From Drosophila persimilis (lineage: Eukaryota > Arthropoda > Insecta > Diptera > Drosophilidae), in the NCBI RefSeq assembly GCF_003286085.1, contig NW_020825450.1, positions 1 through 64,000 of the forward strand: a stretch of DNA of 64,000 nucleotides. Direction: 5' to 3'. Made by a program: the position numbers and the translations under genes. Shown one piece after another: positions 1 through 9,733 of this stretch. How positions within the stretch are numbered: the first letter of the stretch is position 1; the number at the start of each line of letters is the position of its first letter. The notes under the pieces are model-generated. The model was given only the letters and a program-made list of their open reading frames with translations, searched no databases and was not told where the DNA came from.

Positions 1-474
1 CAGGGTCGCGTCTATTCCGCATAGGAAATCCATCCCGAGGAGGACGTCATCCAGCACGTCTTTCATTACTAGCACCGGCATCTTTACTTGTTGATCTCCT
101 AGTCGTATGTCTGCCATCAGCGCCTGAGTCAATTCCCGGAGGGACCCATCCGCCAATCTGATCGTCGTTCGTACCATCGCTATACTCTGTCCGTTGTCCA
201 GCTCCAGGGCTTTGCGTTCGCTAACGAAGCTCCGTGTGGCGCCTGTGTCCAGAGTAGCGAGTAGGTCCTCTCCTTCCATGGTTACTTGCGCGCGAATTCG
301 TCCTCTCTCCAGCCGCAGGGTTCCCTTTACTGCCTCGGGGTGGGAGTGGCGGTCTTCGCCCGGTCCCCTGCCGAGTGAAGCGCCTGTCCGTTTCCCGACG
401 AATTCCTGCGACAGCATTCGATGGTGCGTAGCCCGCGACGGCCGCAGTCCCAGCAGTATAAGACTTGGGGCTGT
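1..474 (-). pseudogene. retropepsin-like protease, start of pol (partial)
   Basis: This frame is open from just after a TAA at 475-477 to the window edge. It encodes an aspartic protease with the catalytic motif DTGATRSF (about 230-255) and, further on, a flap-distal LLGMDF motif (about 15-35) as in Ty3/gypsy proteases. The frame lies one base back (-1) from gag and overlaps it between 474 and 327, the usual arrangement for -1 frameshift expression of pol. The protease itself shows no break inside the window, but upstream gag is interrupted, so expression from this copy is doubtful. The rest of pol lies outside the window. Confidence 0.7.
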
Positions 475-1676
475 TTACACTCCCTGGAAAAGTGTCCGGA
501 CCCGCCGCAGTTCCTACAAGCATGCTGCACGTCGATTATGGTGTCGGCGTCTTGGAGGATGGTTCCATTCCTGACATCCGGCTGCTGCGAGTCCGTCGAC
601 CAATCCCTCACCTGGGTTCTATCGTGCCGGAGATCCTGTGTCCTCGCAGCCGCGTGATTCCTTGGTCCTCGTTGACCAGCCGTTGGCCCTAAAGTTTCCC
701 GGGGATGTGTGTCTCGTGCTTAGTTCGCGTAGCCCGTGAGCTCCGACGGTCCCTTGTTACGCGTCACCTCGAAGTTCACAACCAGTTGCGTTAATTCGGT
801 GAGAGAATCAAAATCTTTTCGCCTCGTCAACAACTGGTATTCCGGGAGCATGTTATCGTATATCCTTTCCAATTCCTGAGCCTCGGTGTATCCCGCGCGC
901 TGCATCATTAGTCGAATGTCCACGAGGTACGTTTTAAACGATTCTTTTAGTCGTTGAAAATGGGTTCGGATCTCGTCCTCTAGCCGTTGAAAGTACCGGG
1001 GAGGCAAAAAAAACTCTGAAAACTCTTTGCGAAAGGTCTCCCATGGTTCTCCACTAAGGCGGCTCGTTCGAAACCAACTCTCGGCCCGACCGGTCAACAA
1101 CACGAGGATTCCTTGTGATAAGTGTCGTAGATCTATCTTATAAGTGGCTGCCCTCTCTTGCACGTGCTCAAGGAAACTTAACGGATCGCCGGACCCGTCA
1201 AACACGATTCCCCAGCGGACCATTTTCTCGGTGATCGCAGCGTTAAAATGCTCCTCGTTCCAGGTGGGCCCCTTCGTTGATGGGTCCTTGCTACCGTGCA
1301 GGTTTCTCTGCGCGGCACCGACGTCGATGCCATGGAGTAGGCTCTCTGCCGGCACAGCGGATCCCGACGCCACGATACTACGGCTACTGGCGGGTACGAC
1401 ATCATACGCAGCCGGGGGATGGGGTTGTAGGCTAAGAGGCGCGAGCGTAGAAGGGCGGGGAGAAAGTGGTTTAACCTCTGGAGTCACGGCGACTCCGTAC
1501 TGGGCCTCCAATTCCTCCAACCGAGAGCGCGCCGTACTTGGTAAATCGGCCGAGTTTGCGAAGGTCGCGAGTCGACGTCTCAACTCTTCGACAGTTCCAG
1601 CGCTGTCTAACCCAAGCTCCGCGGTAATCATCTCCAACTCGTTCTTGCGCCTGACCGAAATCCACTTGACTCCCAT
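327..1676 (-). pseudogene. gag with one in-frame stop
   Basis: An ATG at 1676-1674 opens a 318-residue frame ending at a TAA (722-720). The same frame then stays open without any indel down to 327, so this is one gag broken by a single nonsense codon. The N-terminal ~40 residues resemble a SAP-like helix pair (EELRRRL). The middle has a retrotransposon gag core (a W-F-R pattern and RDDFLPPRYF-like region). The part after the stop carries a zinc knuckle C-x2-C-x4-H-x4-C followed by a second cysteine cluster (CWDCGRRG). Suppression of the stop is conceivable, but simple decay is more likely. Confidence 0.72.
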
Positions 1677-2535
1677 GTTGAGTTGGTCCGGGTCACTGTT
1701 GCTGCACGTGGTCTATGATCAAATGTCTGGGGCGTCGCCCGAGGAGTCGAAAAACGTAGCTAAGGACGCGGCGAAAGACGGGGCTCTGAATCCTTAAACG
1801 GCGAGGACGCGTGCGAGGCTATTCGGTGGTGAATTACCGGTGGGCCGTCTTGGTCGGGGACCTGGACACGGGGGCTGGCAATTAACACGCGCTTGTTCAG
1901 GGGTACTTTAGTCGTTGGTTTCTGCAGGATTGTTCCGGTTAGAATCCGTTGGTTCGTGTTCAGTTTCGGGGGAGCGCGAGATGGACAGAAGACGCGGGAT
2001 CGCTGTCTTTCGCACGTTGTATGCTGCGGGATAGGGACCACTGTATTTTGCGCGTTGTGTACTGATCTAAGGCGGGGGATCACTCTGTTTCACACGTTGT
2101 ATGTTGACCGAATGCTGAGGATGACTGTCCCTTGCGTTGTATACAACCCGGCTTATATTGGGTCTGGCTGAACGGCCGAGCCTCTGCCGACGTCGACGTC
2201 TCGGAATCGGCCGAGAACACCACGCGAGAGAGCCGCGGGCGAATGGTTAGGTAAATAGTCGAAGATCGGGGGTGCGGGTAGTATGAGGAAGGGATAATTT
2301 CATGTATTATACTCGTGGGTCGTTCGGCACATGCCCGCCGCCGACGCCCAGTACTGTTCTCCGGTCTTCACCCCCTCTCTCCCCACTGAAATGTAACAGA
2401 GGTCTGGCTGCCCTTGGCTCTTTCCCCACGGTACCGGGCGCCATGATCCCGCATGGTTTTGCCTGAGTATAACGGGGACCACGGAATTTTCGATCTGCTT
2501 TGCGTGCTGCTTCGTCGCTGGTGCTTCGCTTGGAT
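1677..2535 (-). other. untranslated leader of the Osvaldo-like element, gag-proximal part
   Basis: This stretch lies between the gag start codon and the DINE-1 insertion. I see no long frame with recognisable residues. It contains loosely repeated phrases ('cgcacgttgtatg' and variants near 2010, 2055 and 2095), suggesting short degenerate tandem repeats of about 40-45 bases. A long leader of this kind fits the Osvaldo group. Confidence 0.5.
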
Positions 2536-3162
2536 TTTTATACCCGATACTCAAAATGAGTATTGGGGTATATTAGATTTGTGGTAAAAGTGTATGTGTG
2601 TAACGTCCAGAAGGAATCGTTTCCGACCCCATAAAGTATATATATTCTTGATCAGCATCAATAGCCGAGTCGATTGAGCCCTGTCTGTCTGTCCGTCCGT
2701 CCGTCTGTCCGTCCCCTTCAGCGCCTAATGCTCAAAGACTATAAGAGCTAGAGCAACGATGTTTTGGATCCAGACTTCTGTGATATGTCACTGCTCCAAA
2801 AATATTTCAAAACTTTGCCCCGCCCACATCCGCCCCCACAAAGGGCGAAAATCTGTGGCATCCACAATATTGCAGATTTGAGAAAACTAAAAACGCAGAA
2901 TCATAGATAATGACTATATCTATTAGATTGCTGAATCTGGATCAGATCAGATCATTTTTATAGCCAAAAGGACCAAATCAATTTGCAGTGGCTACGCAGC
3001 GCCCGACGTCACGCTCAGACTGATTTTCTGTCTCTCTCGCACGCACTCTTTGTCGTGTCGTTAAATATTAGCGGCGTCTGCCGGAGGAGAGCCATACTGA
3101 CTTAGTATCGGGTATAACCTTAGAGTTGCGGTGTCCGCAGCAACTCACAACGTTCCCCCTCG
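2536..3162 (+). mobile_element. DINE-1/INE-1-like Helitron, short form
   Basis: The copy starts with the hairpin 'tatacccgatactcaaaat' and its inverted partner, continues through the conserved 'ccgaccccataaagtatat' block and a (GTCY)n microsatellite (about 2685-2713), and ends with the hairpin around 'ttgcggtgtccgcagcaa' and 'ccccctcg' at 3162. It lacks one of the internal ~270-base modules seen in the ~1.1 kb copies. Both termini are present. It sits inside the leader of the Osvaldo-like element. Confidence 0.85.
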
Positions 3163-3491
3163 TTTTTTTTCTCTCTTTCTGCTGGACATGGGAAGGGCAT
3201 CACTATGCTTTGCTTGGCTGCGGGCTGTACTTTCATTCTGTCGTTTTCCTCTCTCATTTCCTCTTTCCCGTTCTCTCCTCTTCATTTGCCGACGGCTAAC
3301 GGGGATTGTACAGCTTTTCAGCCACGCTTTGCTCGCTGCTGGCCTGTACCTTCGTATCGTATTTTCTTATTGATACCCTCTAAGTTTCTCCTCGGTTTGG
3401 TGCGGCACTACCTACGCGATCTACTTGTGGGTCTTTAGGCCACGAAGGGTGAAATCCCCCCCAGAAAACTATCGTTTGAATTGTCTCAACA
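3163..3491 (-). other. untranslated leader of the Osvaldo-like element, primer-site side
   Basis: This pyrimidine-rich stretch (on the plus strand) lies between the primer-binding site and the DINE-1 insertion. No convincing coding frame is present on either strand. Confidence 0.5.
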
Positions 3492-3509
3492 GTCCCTGCT
3501 CGGGCGCCA
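3492..3509 (-). other. primer-binding site, tRNA-Lys(UUU) type
   Basis: The minus strand reads TGGCGCCCGAGCAGGGAC, complementary to the 3' end of tRNA-Lys(UUU) with at most one difference. It lies two bases inside the LTR end at 3512. This is the minus-strand DNA priming site of the Osvaldo-like element. Confidence 0.75.
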
Positions 3510-3511
3510 TC

Positions 3512-4556
3512 TGTAAAGTAGTGATCCTAGGCTGGGGTCAGTCTCAGTCTGCCCAGGGTCACCTACAGTTTATTTGTAAGTTGCTGAGACGTTGAGACTA
3601 GGGGGGGGGGGGGGGGGGGGAGGCGGGTCGTTGGCGCAGGGATCGCCGAGCCGCCGTCAACGACGGGGCCTTCGGGAGAAATTAGGGGGGGGGAAAGCGG
3701 GCGTTGGGCCGGGCGGCGCGAAACTCACCCGAGACGCTGCACTCCCCGACTTCAGCAGGGTAAAACCCCTGTTGCCAAGGTCGAGGTGGGCCGCGGGTCC
3801 GGGGAGGTGAAGGAAAAGGATAAGGGGGGTGGCGCCTCTGTCGAAACGCGTATCACTTCTCACTCCGGCAGGGTAAAACCCTGTTGCCAGAGTCAGAGCG
3901 GGAGCGTAGTGACCGAAAACAGTCAGGAATACGGAAGGGGAGGGGGTGGAGAGATGACCACAGTCGGTGGTCCGACCAGAGAAAACAAATGGAAGCCAAA
4001 GAGTTCTTAATTATATGATCGAAGTTTTATTGGATTGATTCCCCTTGCACTCCATTCTACTCCTACTACTACCTTGGCCATCGGCCAGCTCACCCGCGGA
4101 TCCGGCGCCTGTGTTCCTGCAGCTCGTCCATGCTTTTCCTTTCCTCTCTGGCGCGCGGCCGTTCAACACTTTTTCTTTATCTCTTCACTGTCCGCGACGT
4201 TCCGTCTTCGCTCGCTGCCAAAAATCGACTCCTCTTCTCGCCACGGTCGCTCGACGTTCTCCTCACGCCTAGCGCTCGTTTTCGGGCCAACGGGACTTTC
4301 TCGAAAGAGATCCGCTCTGCTGCCGGCTGAGCATGGCTCTCTCTCCTCGCTGTGTTCTTTGCGGTTGTTCCGTGTGAGCTGGCCGTTTGGCGGGATTTCG
4401 GCTATGCAAAACTTAACTAGCTTATTTACTACCATGGCATATGATTGTGACTAATACAAATCTCGCTCCATTGCGACTTACTATATTTTCAGGTTGTCTT
4501 ATTATTAATCACTTAACTCTTGTTACTATGTGAGGCTCCCAGTATGGGTCCTCACA
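3512..4556 (-). repeat. 5' LTR of the Osvaldo-like element (1045 bp)
   Basis: On the minus strand the LTR begins TGTGAGGACC at 4556 and ends CTACTTTACA at 3512, two bases before the primer site. Its ends are TG...CA. The right limit is set where reversed DINE-1 sequence starts at 4557. Inside are a run of 20 G (plus strand 3601-3620) and a duplicated ~22-base motif at 3755-3777 and 3868-3889. The second LTR is outside the window, so the boundaries rest on terminal motifs alone. Confidence 0.6.
3755..3889. repeat. direct repeat inside the LTR
   Basis: The motif GCAGGGTAAAACCCcTGTTG occurs at 3755-3777 and again, one C shorter, at 3868-3889, 113 bases apart. Each copy contains the inverted pair GGGT/ACCC. 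It may be a duplicated regulatory element; nothing else supports a function. Confidence 0.5.
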
Positions 4557-4984
4557 TAATTATACGATCTGGTTCAGATTTTGCACTCTAGAAGATATAG
4601 TCATCTTCTAGGATTCTGCGTTTTTAGTTTTATCGTATCTTTAAAAATGTGGATGCCACAGATTTTCATCCTTTGTGGGAGCGGAAGTGGGCGGGGCAAA
4701 GTTTTGAAATATTTTTGTAGCAGTGACATATCACAGAAGTCTGGATCCAAAACATCGTTGCTCTAGCTCTTATAGTCTTTGAGCACTAGGCGCTGAAGGG
4801 GACGGACAGACGGACAGACGGACGGACGGACAGACAGACAGGGCTCAATCGACTCGGCTATTGATGCTGATCAAGAATATATATACTTTATAGGGTCGGA
4901 AACGATTCCTTCTGGACGTTACACACATCCACTTTTACCACAAATCTAATATACCCCAATACTCATTTTGAGTATCGGGTATAA
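4557..4984 (-). mobile_element. DINE-1-like element, 3' part lost to LTR insertion
   Basis: Reversed DINE-1 sequence runs from 'aattatacgatctgg' to the 5' hairpin ending 'gagtatcgggtataa' at 4984. It contains the (GGAC)n complement of the GTCY microsatellite (about 4800-4835). Its distal part is missing at the Osvaldo-like LTR. It abuts the next DINE-1 copy directly at 4985. Confidence 0.8.
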
Positions 4985-5647
4985 CGAGGGGGAACGATGT
5001 GACTGGACTGAACGTGACGTCGGGCGCTGCGTAGCCACTGAAAATTGATTTGTTGATTTAGGCTACAAAAATGATCCGAACTAAATCAGATTCAGCAACC
5101 TGATAGATATGGTCATTATTTATGATTCTGCGTTTTTAGTTTTCTCGAATGTGCAATATTGTGGATGCAACAGATTTTCGTCCTTTGCGGGGGCGAAAGG
5201 GGGTGGGGCGAAATTTTGAGATATACGTTTTATAGTGAGATCTAAACGGAGTGTGGGTACCTAATTTGAATAATACTCTCTCTACCTTAATACTCTCTGA
5301 GATTTGTGAATATCCCCAGATTTGCATCCTTTGCGGGGGCGGAAGGGGGTGTGGCGAAATTTTGAAACAAACTCGTCTCGGTCTGATATATTAGGAGTGT
5401 GGATACCAAATTTGGTTGCTCTAGCTTTTATAGTCTCTGAGATCTAGGCGCTAATGTTTTACTCTAAGCAAAGCCGCCTATGCTACGTGTGTGTTAGAGA
5501 GAGACAGGGCGAGAAAAAATGAAATTGTTTTCTTGATGAATATATATACTTTATAGGGTCGGAAACGATTCCTTCTGGACGTTACACACATCCACTTTTA
5601 CCACAAATCTAATATACCCCAATACTCATTTTGAGTATCGGGTATAA
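4985..5647 (-). mobile_element. DINE-1-like element, internally deleted, in a head-to-tail array
   Basis: The copy starts with the 3' terminal block 'cgagggggaacgatgtgact' at 4985 and ends with the 5' hairpin at 5647. The GTCY microsatellite is gone, and the usual 3' hairpin region is replaced by a shorter variant. It directly follows one DINE-1 end and is directly followed by another. Confidence 0.8.
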
Positions 5648-6155
5648 CGAGGGGGAACGATGTGACTGGACTGAACGTGACGTCGGGCGCTGCGTTGCCA
5701 CTGAAAATTGATTTGTTGATTTAGGCTACAAAAATGATCCGAACTAAATCAGATTCAGCAACAGATTTTCGTCCTTTGCGGGGGCGAAAGGGGGTGGTGC
5801 GAAATTTTGAGATATACGTTTTATAGTGAGATCTAAACGGAGTGTGGATACCTAATTTGAATACTCTAGCCTTAATAGTCTCTGAGATTTGTGGATGCAC
5901 CAGATTTTCGTCCTTTGCGGGGGAGGAAGGGGGTGTGGCGAAATTTTGAAACAAACTCGTCTAGGTCCGATATCTCAGGAGTGTGGATACCAAATTTGGT
6001 TGCTCTAGCTTTTATAGTCTCTGAGATCTAGGCGCTAATGTTTACGCTAAGCAAAGCCGGCTATACTACGTGTGGGTTAGACAGAGACAGGGCGAGAAAA
6101 AGGAAATTGTTTTCTTGATGCTGGCTATAATAATGATACGATCCGATTAAGATTC
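5648..6155 (-). mobile_element. DINE-1-like element, truncated
   Basis: A third head-to-tail copy begins again with 'cgagggggaacgatg' at 5648. It runs through two internal modules and breaks off near 'gatccgattaagat', where a retroelement primer-binding site starts. The 5' hairpin end is absent. Confidence 0.75.
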
Positions 6156-6172
6156 TGCGCCCAACGTGGGGC
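6156..6172 (+). other. primer-binding site, tRNA-Lys(CUU) type
   Basis: TGCGCCCAACGTGGGGC matches the complement of the tRNA-Lys(CUU) 3' end except for one missing G after the initial TG. It directly follows truncated DINE-1 sequence, so the LTR that should precede it has been lost. Confidence 0.6.
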
Positions 6173-6907
6173 CCGAGCGGTCACAGCCGCAGTAAATGTC
6201 CGAAAGACAGTCAACTACACCCGACTGGAAATTCCTTATCCTTCTTGGTTCAGACAACCTTTCTAACTTTATCCATCCCTCAATATCGGTTGTGAAGGTA
6301 TAGTGTGGCGAGAGAGACTGTTGAAATCCTGATGTTTTCCATTAAGCTCTTGATCCAGTCCACTTAAGCTGCATCTGACTTAATCACTGCCGGTATATCG
6401 ATCGAGTGCAAGTAGATATTCCATCCGTCGATCGAAATTGGGTTAATTTATGGCGACAAGCTAGAACCTATCTCGCGGAGTTGAGAGAATACGCAAGGAA
6501 GTTTATTTGCATATTTTTCTATTTTCTATCATCCTCCCAACTATAAAGAGCGTCGTCGACTGTCGAAATCCTGAAGCCTTTAGAGTAAGCTCTTGGTCCA
6601 GTTGGATTCAGCAGTTGATAGAAATCAGGTGTATGTATGGCAAAAAGCTATCGCCTGTCTCGCGGTAGAAAGAACCTGTCCGACTCAGTGTCTTTGTTTT
6701 CTACACGAATTCGTCTCTTAGACAGTGAGATTAGATAGCGAACGAGATTCAGTCTATCTCTTATGTGCATCGAAGAAGAATCATGATCCTTTTATTTAAA
6801 AACAGAGTGCCATTTGTATTCCTTTGCCTTGATATGTAAATTAGTCCGTATTTAGTTTCGTAATTATCTATAAAAGATCGTTGGGTAAGAGATTATGTAC
6901 GATAATC
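6173..6907 (+). other. retroelement leader
   Basis: This untranslated stretch lies between the primer site and the first gag ATG. It holds two related segments ('gactgttgaaatcctgatg' near 6315 and 'gactgtcgaaatcctgaag' near 6557, each followed by 'agctcttg.tccagt'), which look like an old ~240-base internal duplication. No coding frame is recognised. Confidence 0.5.
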
Positions 6908-8061
6908 ATGCCCCTAAGTCGTAGTCCCGAGAATTTCGCTCAAATAGAGAATCAGGGAATAATTTGTAGCACGTGCGCCAAAGAAGTTGACTACCTAGTT
7001 CAGTTAATTACCACCTGCTGTGGACACCAATTCCCACGAGTTTGTTTTAATCGTAAAGCTGGAGCCAAAAAGATATGTCCTGTCTGCCACGCTAGCTTGC
7101 ATCGGCTTTGAATTTAGCTGAGGAGATTATCGATTCAGCAAACGGCGTCCCGTGAAAGTATTGAAAGTGTTCGTTCACAACCAATCAATACACAAACGAT
7201 CGACGAGGTAGAACAACAAACGTTGCAGCAACTGTTCGGGGGTAGTTCGGAAAGACAGACGGCCAGAGAGCCACCAGCTAGATATAGTGTAGGAGGGACC
7301 CCGCCAGTCTCAGACCTACGAGCTGATAGAATAAGCCAAATCATTTCAAATTGGAAAATACGGTTTTCAGGTCGTTGCTCCATTGGCTTCGACGACTTCA
7401 TTTATAGGGTAAATGCCATGACCAACCAATCCTTAAATGGAAATTGTGAACTGTTAGCCAGATATGCGAGCAACCTGTTTGAGGGCAGTACCAGTTAATG
7501 GTTCTGGCGATACCACAAGAGTGTCCCCCTCATCCGATGGTACGACCTGTGCGTAGCACTCAAGGCTCAATTCAAAGACGGACGTACCGACTTGGATATC
7601 CGCTCAGCGATCACGCAGCGGAAACAGAAGCCAAATGAACCGTTTGACTTATTTTATGAAGCAATAGTCGCATTGGCAGACAAACTAGTACAGCCAATGA
7701 CTGAGCCCTATCTGTATGTACCCATCAAGAGTATCGCAGAGCTACGGCATATAGTTCGTATTCGCGAGCGATTCTTGCAGAACTTGTCCAAATCTACGAC
7801 AACGTTGCAGCGTGCTGCGTCTAAACGACATATTAATGAGTTGCATCAAACGTTCAGTGAGACGGATGACGATGCTGATGGTGTAGATGATGTAAGTATT
7901 GATGCCATGACCCTTAACTGTTGGAATTGTGGGAAGTTAGGTCACCGTTACCAAGAATGTACTGGAGAGCGGAGGGTTTTTTGTTATGGGTGTGGGAAAG
8001 CTGACACTTACAAGCCCTCTTGTAGAAAATGCAATCCAAAAAACTTGGCAGCTCGTGCACC
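6908..8061 (+). pseudogene. gag with RING-like N-terminus and two zinc knuckles, broken
   Basis: The first in-frame ATG is at 6908. The N-terminus carries a RING-like set of cysteines: C-x2-C, then C-G-H-x6-C, then C-P-V-C (about 6960-7095). After a frameshift the frame continues (about 7147-7495), is stopped by a TAA at 7496-7498, and resumes in the same frame with a gag core (W-F-W-R-Y; R-x-D-L-x-I-R) and two zinc knuckles, C-x2-C-x4-H-x4-C and a C-x2-C-x9-C variant (7918-8032). Relative to the second copy it lacks four bases near 7098, which shortens the RING frame. The gag end is replaced by BEL sequence at about 8062. Confidence 0.65.
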
Positions 8062-8799
8062 GTTGATGAGTGCACGCAGACAGATGGTATCGAATGCCAC
8101 CACGTCCAGGGCTCAAGACCGCATGCCTTCGAGACCTTGTTGCTTCCCTCGGGAGTCCCTCACACGGCTCCAAGCACTATGTCCGCCAGTTCCGACCGGT
8201 CTAAGTTTGCCTTGGCTGCAAGCAGACTGACCCGCTTCGACCAGAAGCTCAGCGCTCCAGTTGCTAGCACACCAACATTCTCGCTTTCCCAAGTCCGAAG
8301 CCTGTGGGAAAAGGTGGACGCGGAGTTCGAGGCTTGTTCGGTGACGATGGCGGAAGAGGATCCAGAGGGTGTAGCTGATGTCCAAGAGATGTGCGATGAC
8401 TGCTACGCGGTCTACGCGCAATGCCTGGCCGAACTGAATAATCAGCTCGATCCACCGACTGTCCCTCACACACCGCAACTGGCCGTTCAAGTGTCGACTT
8501 CCGGCGGTTGCCGCCTCCCTCCATGTGACACTGAAGTTTTCAGTGGAGACTACCAGCAGTGGCCCACGTTCCGAGACCTGTTTACCGCCATCTACATAGA
8601 AAACCCAAGGTTGGCTCCAGTGGAAAAACTGTTCCACCTCAACAAAAAGACCAGCGCCTCCGGCACGAGTGCTGTCCTTCTAGGCACGGCCATCGTTAAT
8701 ATTTTCCACCTGGGAAAAACTTTCCACGCTGTGATGGACCTATTTCAGGCTGAGGTAAGCTCAGCCACGTCCAGGGGTCTGTTCACAAGAAATTTGTAG
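8062..8799 (+). pseudogene. BEL/Pao gag fragment (deleted derivative), copy 1
   Basis: From an ATG at 8179 the frame reads a BEL/Pao-type gag. It has an N-terminal helical part, then the DUF1759-like core with FSGDYQQWPTFRDLF and VEKLFHLNKK, then a jump to the segment that normally precedes the protease (LLGTAIVNIFHLGKTF). The gag C-terminus and zinc knuckles between these parts are deleted, as in every copy here. It ends at a stop at 8797-8799, before the protease. Confidence 0.7.
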
Positions 8800-9566
8800 A
8801 AATATGTTGGAACCTTGAGGGTGGCGTCGGAGGGCGGCCTGTCGTAGAGAGGTGGACCGGGGCTCGGGCGGGCGTTGCTATCGTTGTGTATATGAAACGA
8901 CCATGTGGACTCGGGGTGGGGCGACGTCGGTGTCGTGGCTGATTGGGGTGAACTTACGCAAAGAACTTTTTAATTTGCAAATTCGACACTTTATTATATT
9001 TCTTAGCGGTTTAAATGACTTATTTTTAACTGGGCGTCGATGTCTTCTGGTGGGTTCCGGGTACCGCGTCTGTACTCCAGGCTGGGTCTCTGCGTAAGTT
9101 TTTCTTCTTGTTTCCAGTCGGCGTCTATTTATACGCCGATGGGCGCTGTGTCAGCGGGCGTCTCGTCGTCCAGCCCGCACAGCCTCGGGAGCATCGTCGG
9201 CATCTAAATCGAACCATGCCAAACGCCGCCCTCGTCGTCCAGCCCGCTCAGCCGCGACTGCACCATCGCCATCCGGGGCGTACGCCCAGCCATAGGCCAC
9301 CCCATTATACTTTGCAATCCGAGCTCTCGCGCGCTCGGAGGGGCGCTAAAGCCATCATAGAGCATAGATCATAAGGCTTGGCTTAGTTACATTTCCACCA
9401 CCGATTCAAACGGTCGAACTACCGCGTCCCAGAACCAAATAGGAACCTACATATCACGAAACACAGCTGGTTTTCATTTTTCGCGACGGCTTCTAAGAGG
9501 TTCACTGGATCAACGATTTTGACGTTTGGAGAATTGATCTTCGATCCGCCCCACTACAAACATCTA
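8800..9566. repeat. unclassified GC-rich module, unit A copy 1
   Basis: This ~770-base module recurs at 13487-14227 and 32920-33669. It contains an internal near-duplication of about 75 bases period ('ctcgtcgtccagcccgc' at about 9163 and 9232). Its last ~110 bases ('acgaaacacagctggtttt' onward) also occur at 56197. No convincing protein frame or LTR ends are visible; it may be part of the BEL element's flank or an LTR. Confidence 0.5.
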
Positions 9567-9733
9567 TGATTGTGCGTTTTTAGTTTTCTCGAATCTGCAA
9601 CATTGTGGATTCAACAGATTTTCGTCATTTAAGGGGGCGGAACGGGGTGGGGCGAATTTTTGAGATATACGTTTTATAGTGAGATCCTTAATAAGCCTTA
9701 ATAGTCTCTGAGATTAGTGGATACCCCCAGATT
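9567..9733 (-). mobile_element. DINE-1 internal fragment
   Basis: This is a reversed piece of the DINE-1 internal module ('gtgcgtttttagttttctcg', 'gatatacgttttatagtgag') without either terminus. The same fragment with the same limits precedes the CR1 5'UTR at 14228, 33670 and 56302. Confidence 0.7.

Larger units (their letters stand above)
1..4556 (-). mobile_element. Osvaldo-like Ty3/gypsy element, 5' portion
   Basis: This minus-strand LTR retrotransposon enters from the left window edge. Reading leftwards from 4556 it shows a ~1 kb LTR, a tRNA-Lys primer-binding site, a long leader, gag with zinc knuckles, and a retropepsin that runs off the window. The long LTR, the tRNA-Lys(UUU) primer site and the long leader recall Osvaldo of D. 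buzzatii; the assignment is by architecture and motif, not by a search. A DINE-1 element (2536-3162) interrupts the leader. On its right the LTR abuts a reversed DINE-1 cut in the middle, so this element probably inserted into that DINE-1. The gag frame carries a stop, so the copy is probably dead. Confidence 0.7.
6156..8061 (+). mobile_element. Ty3/gypsy-type element fragment with RING-like gag, unit A copy 1
   Basis: This plus-strand fragment starts at a tRNA-Lys(CUU)-type primer site, has a ~750-base leader, then a decayed gag. It stops inside the gag, just after the zinc knuckles, where BEL gag sequence begins. No LTR, protease or polymerase part is present. The whole fragment recurs at 10839-12748 with the same ends. 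Confidence 0.65.

Noticed and set aside
3492-3509. tRNA-Lys gene fragment
   Set aside because: Only the 18-base 3' complement is present, next to an LTR end, so it is a primer-binding site.
3592-3810. Gly-rich frame across the G run
   Set aside because: It is generated by the homopolymer inside an LTR and has no homologous feature.
4800-4840. CRISPR-like short regular repeats
   Set aside because: They are the GTCY microsatellite of DINE-1; there are no unique spacers.
9108-9374. Arg/Pro-rich 88-codon frame in the GC-rich module (also at 33229)
   Set aside because: It starts without ATG, is not preserved in copy 2 (13727 reads differently), and reflects GC-rich internal duplication.
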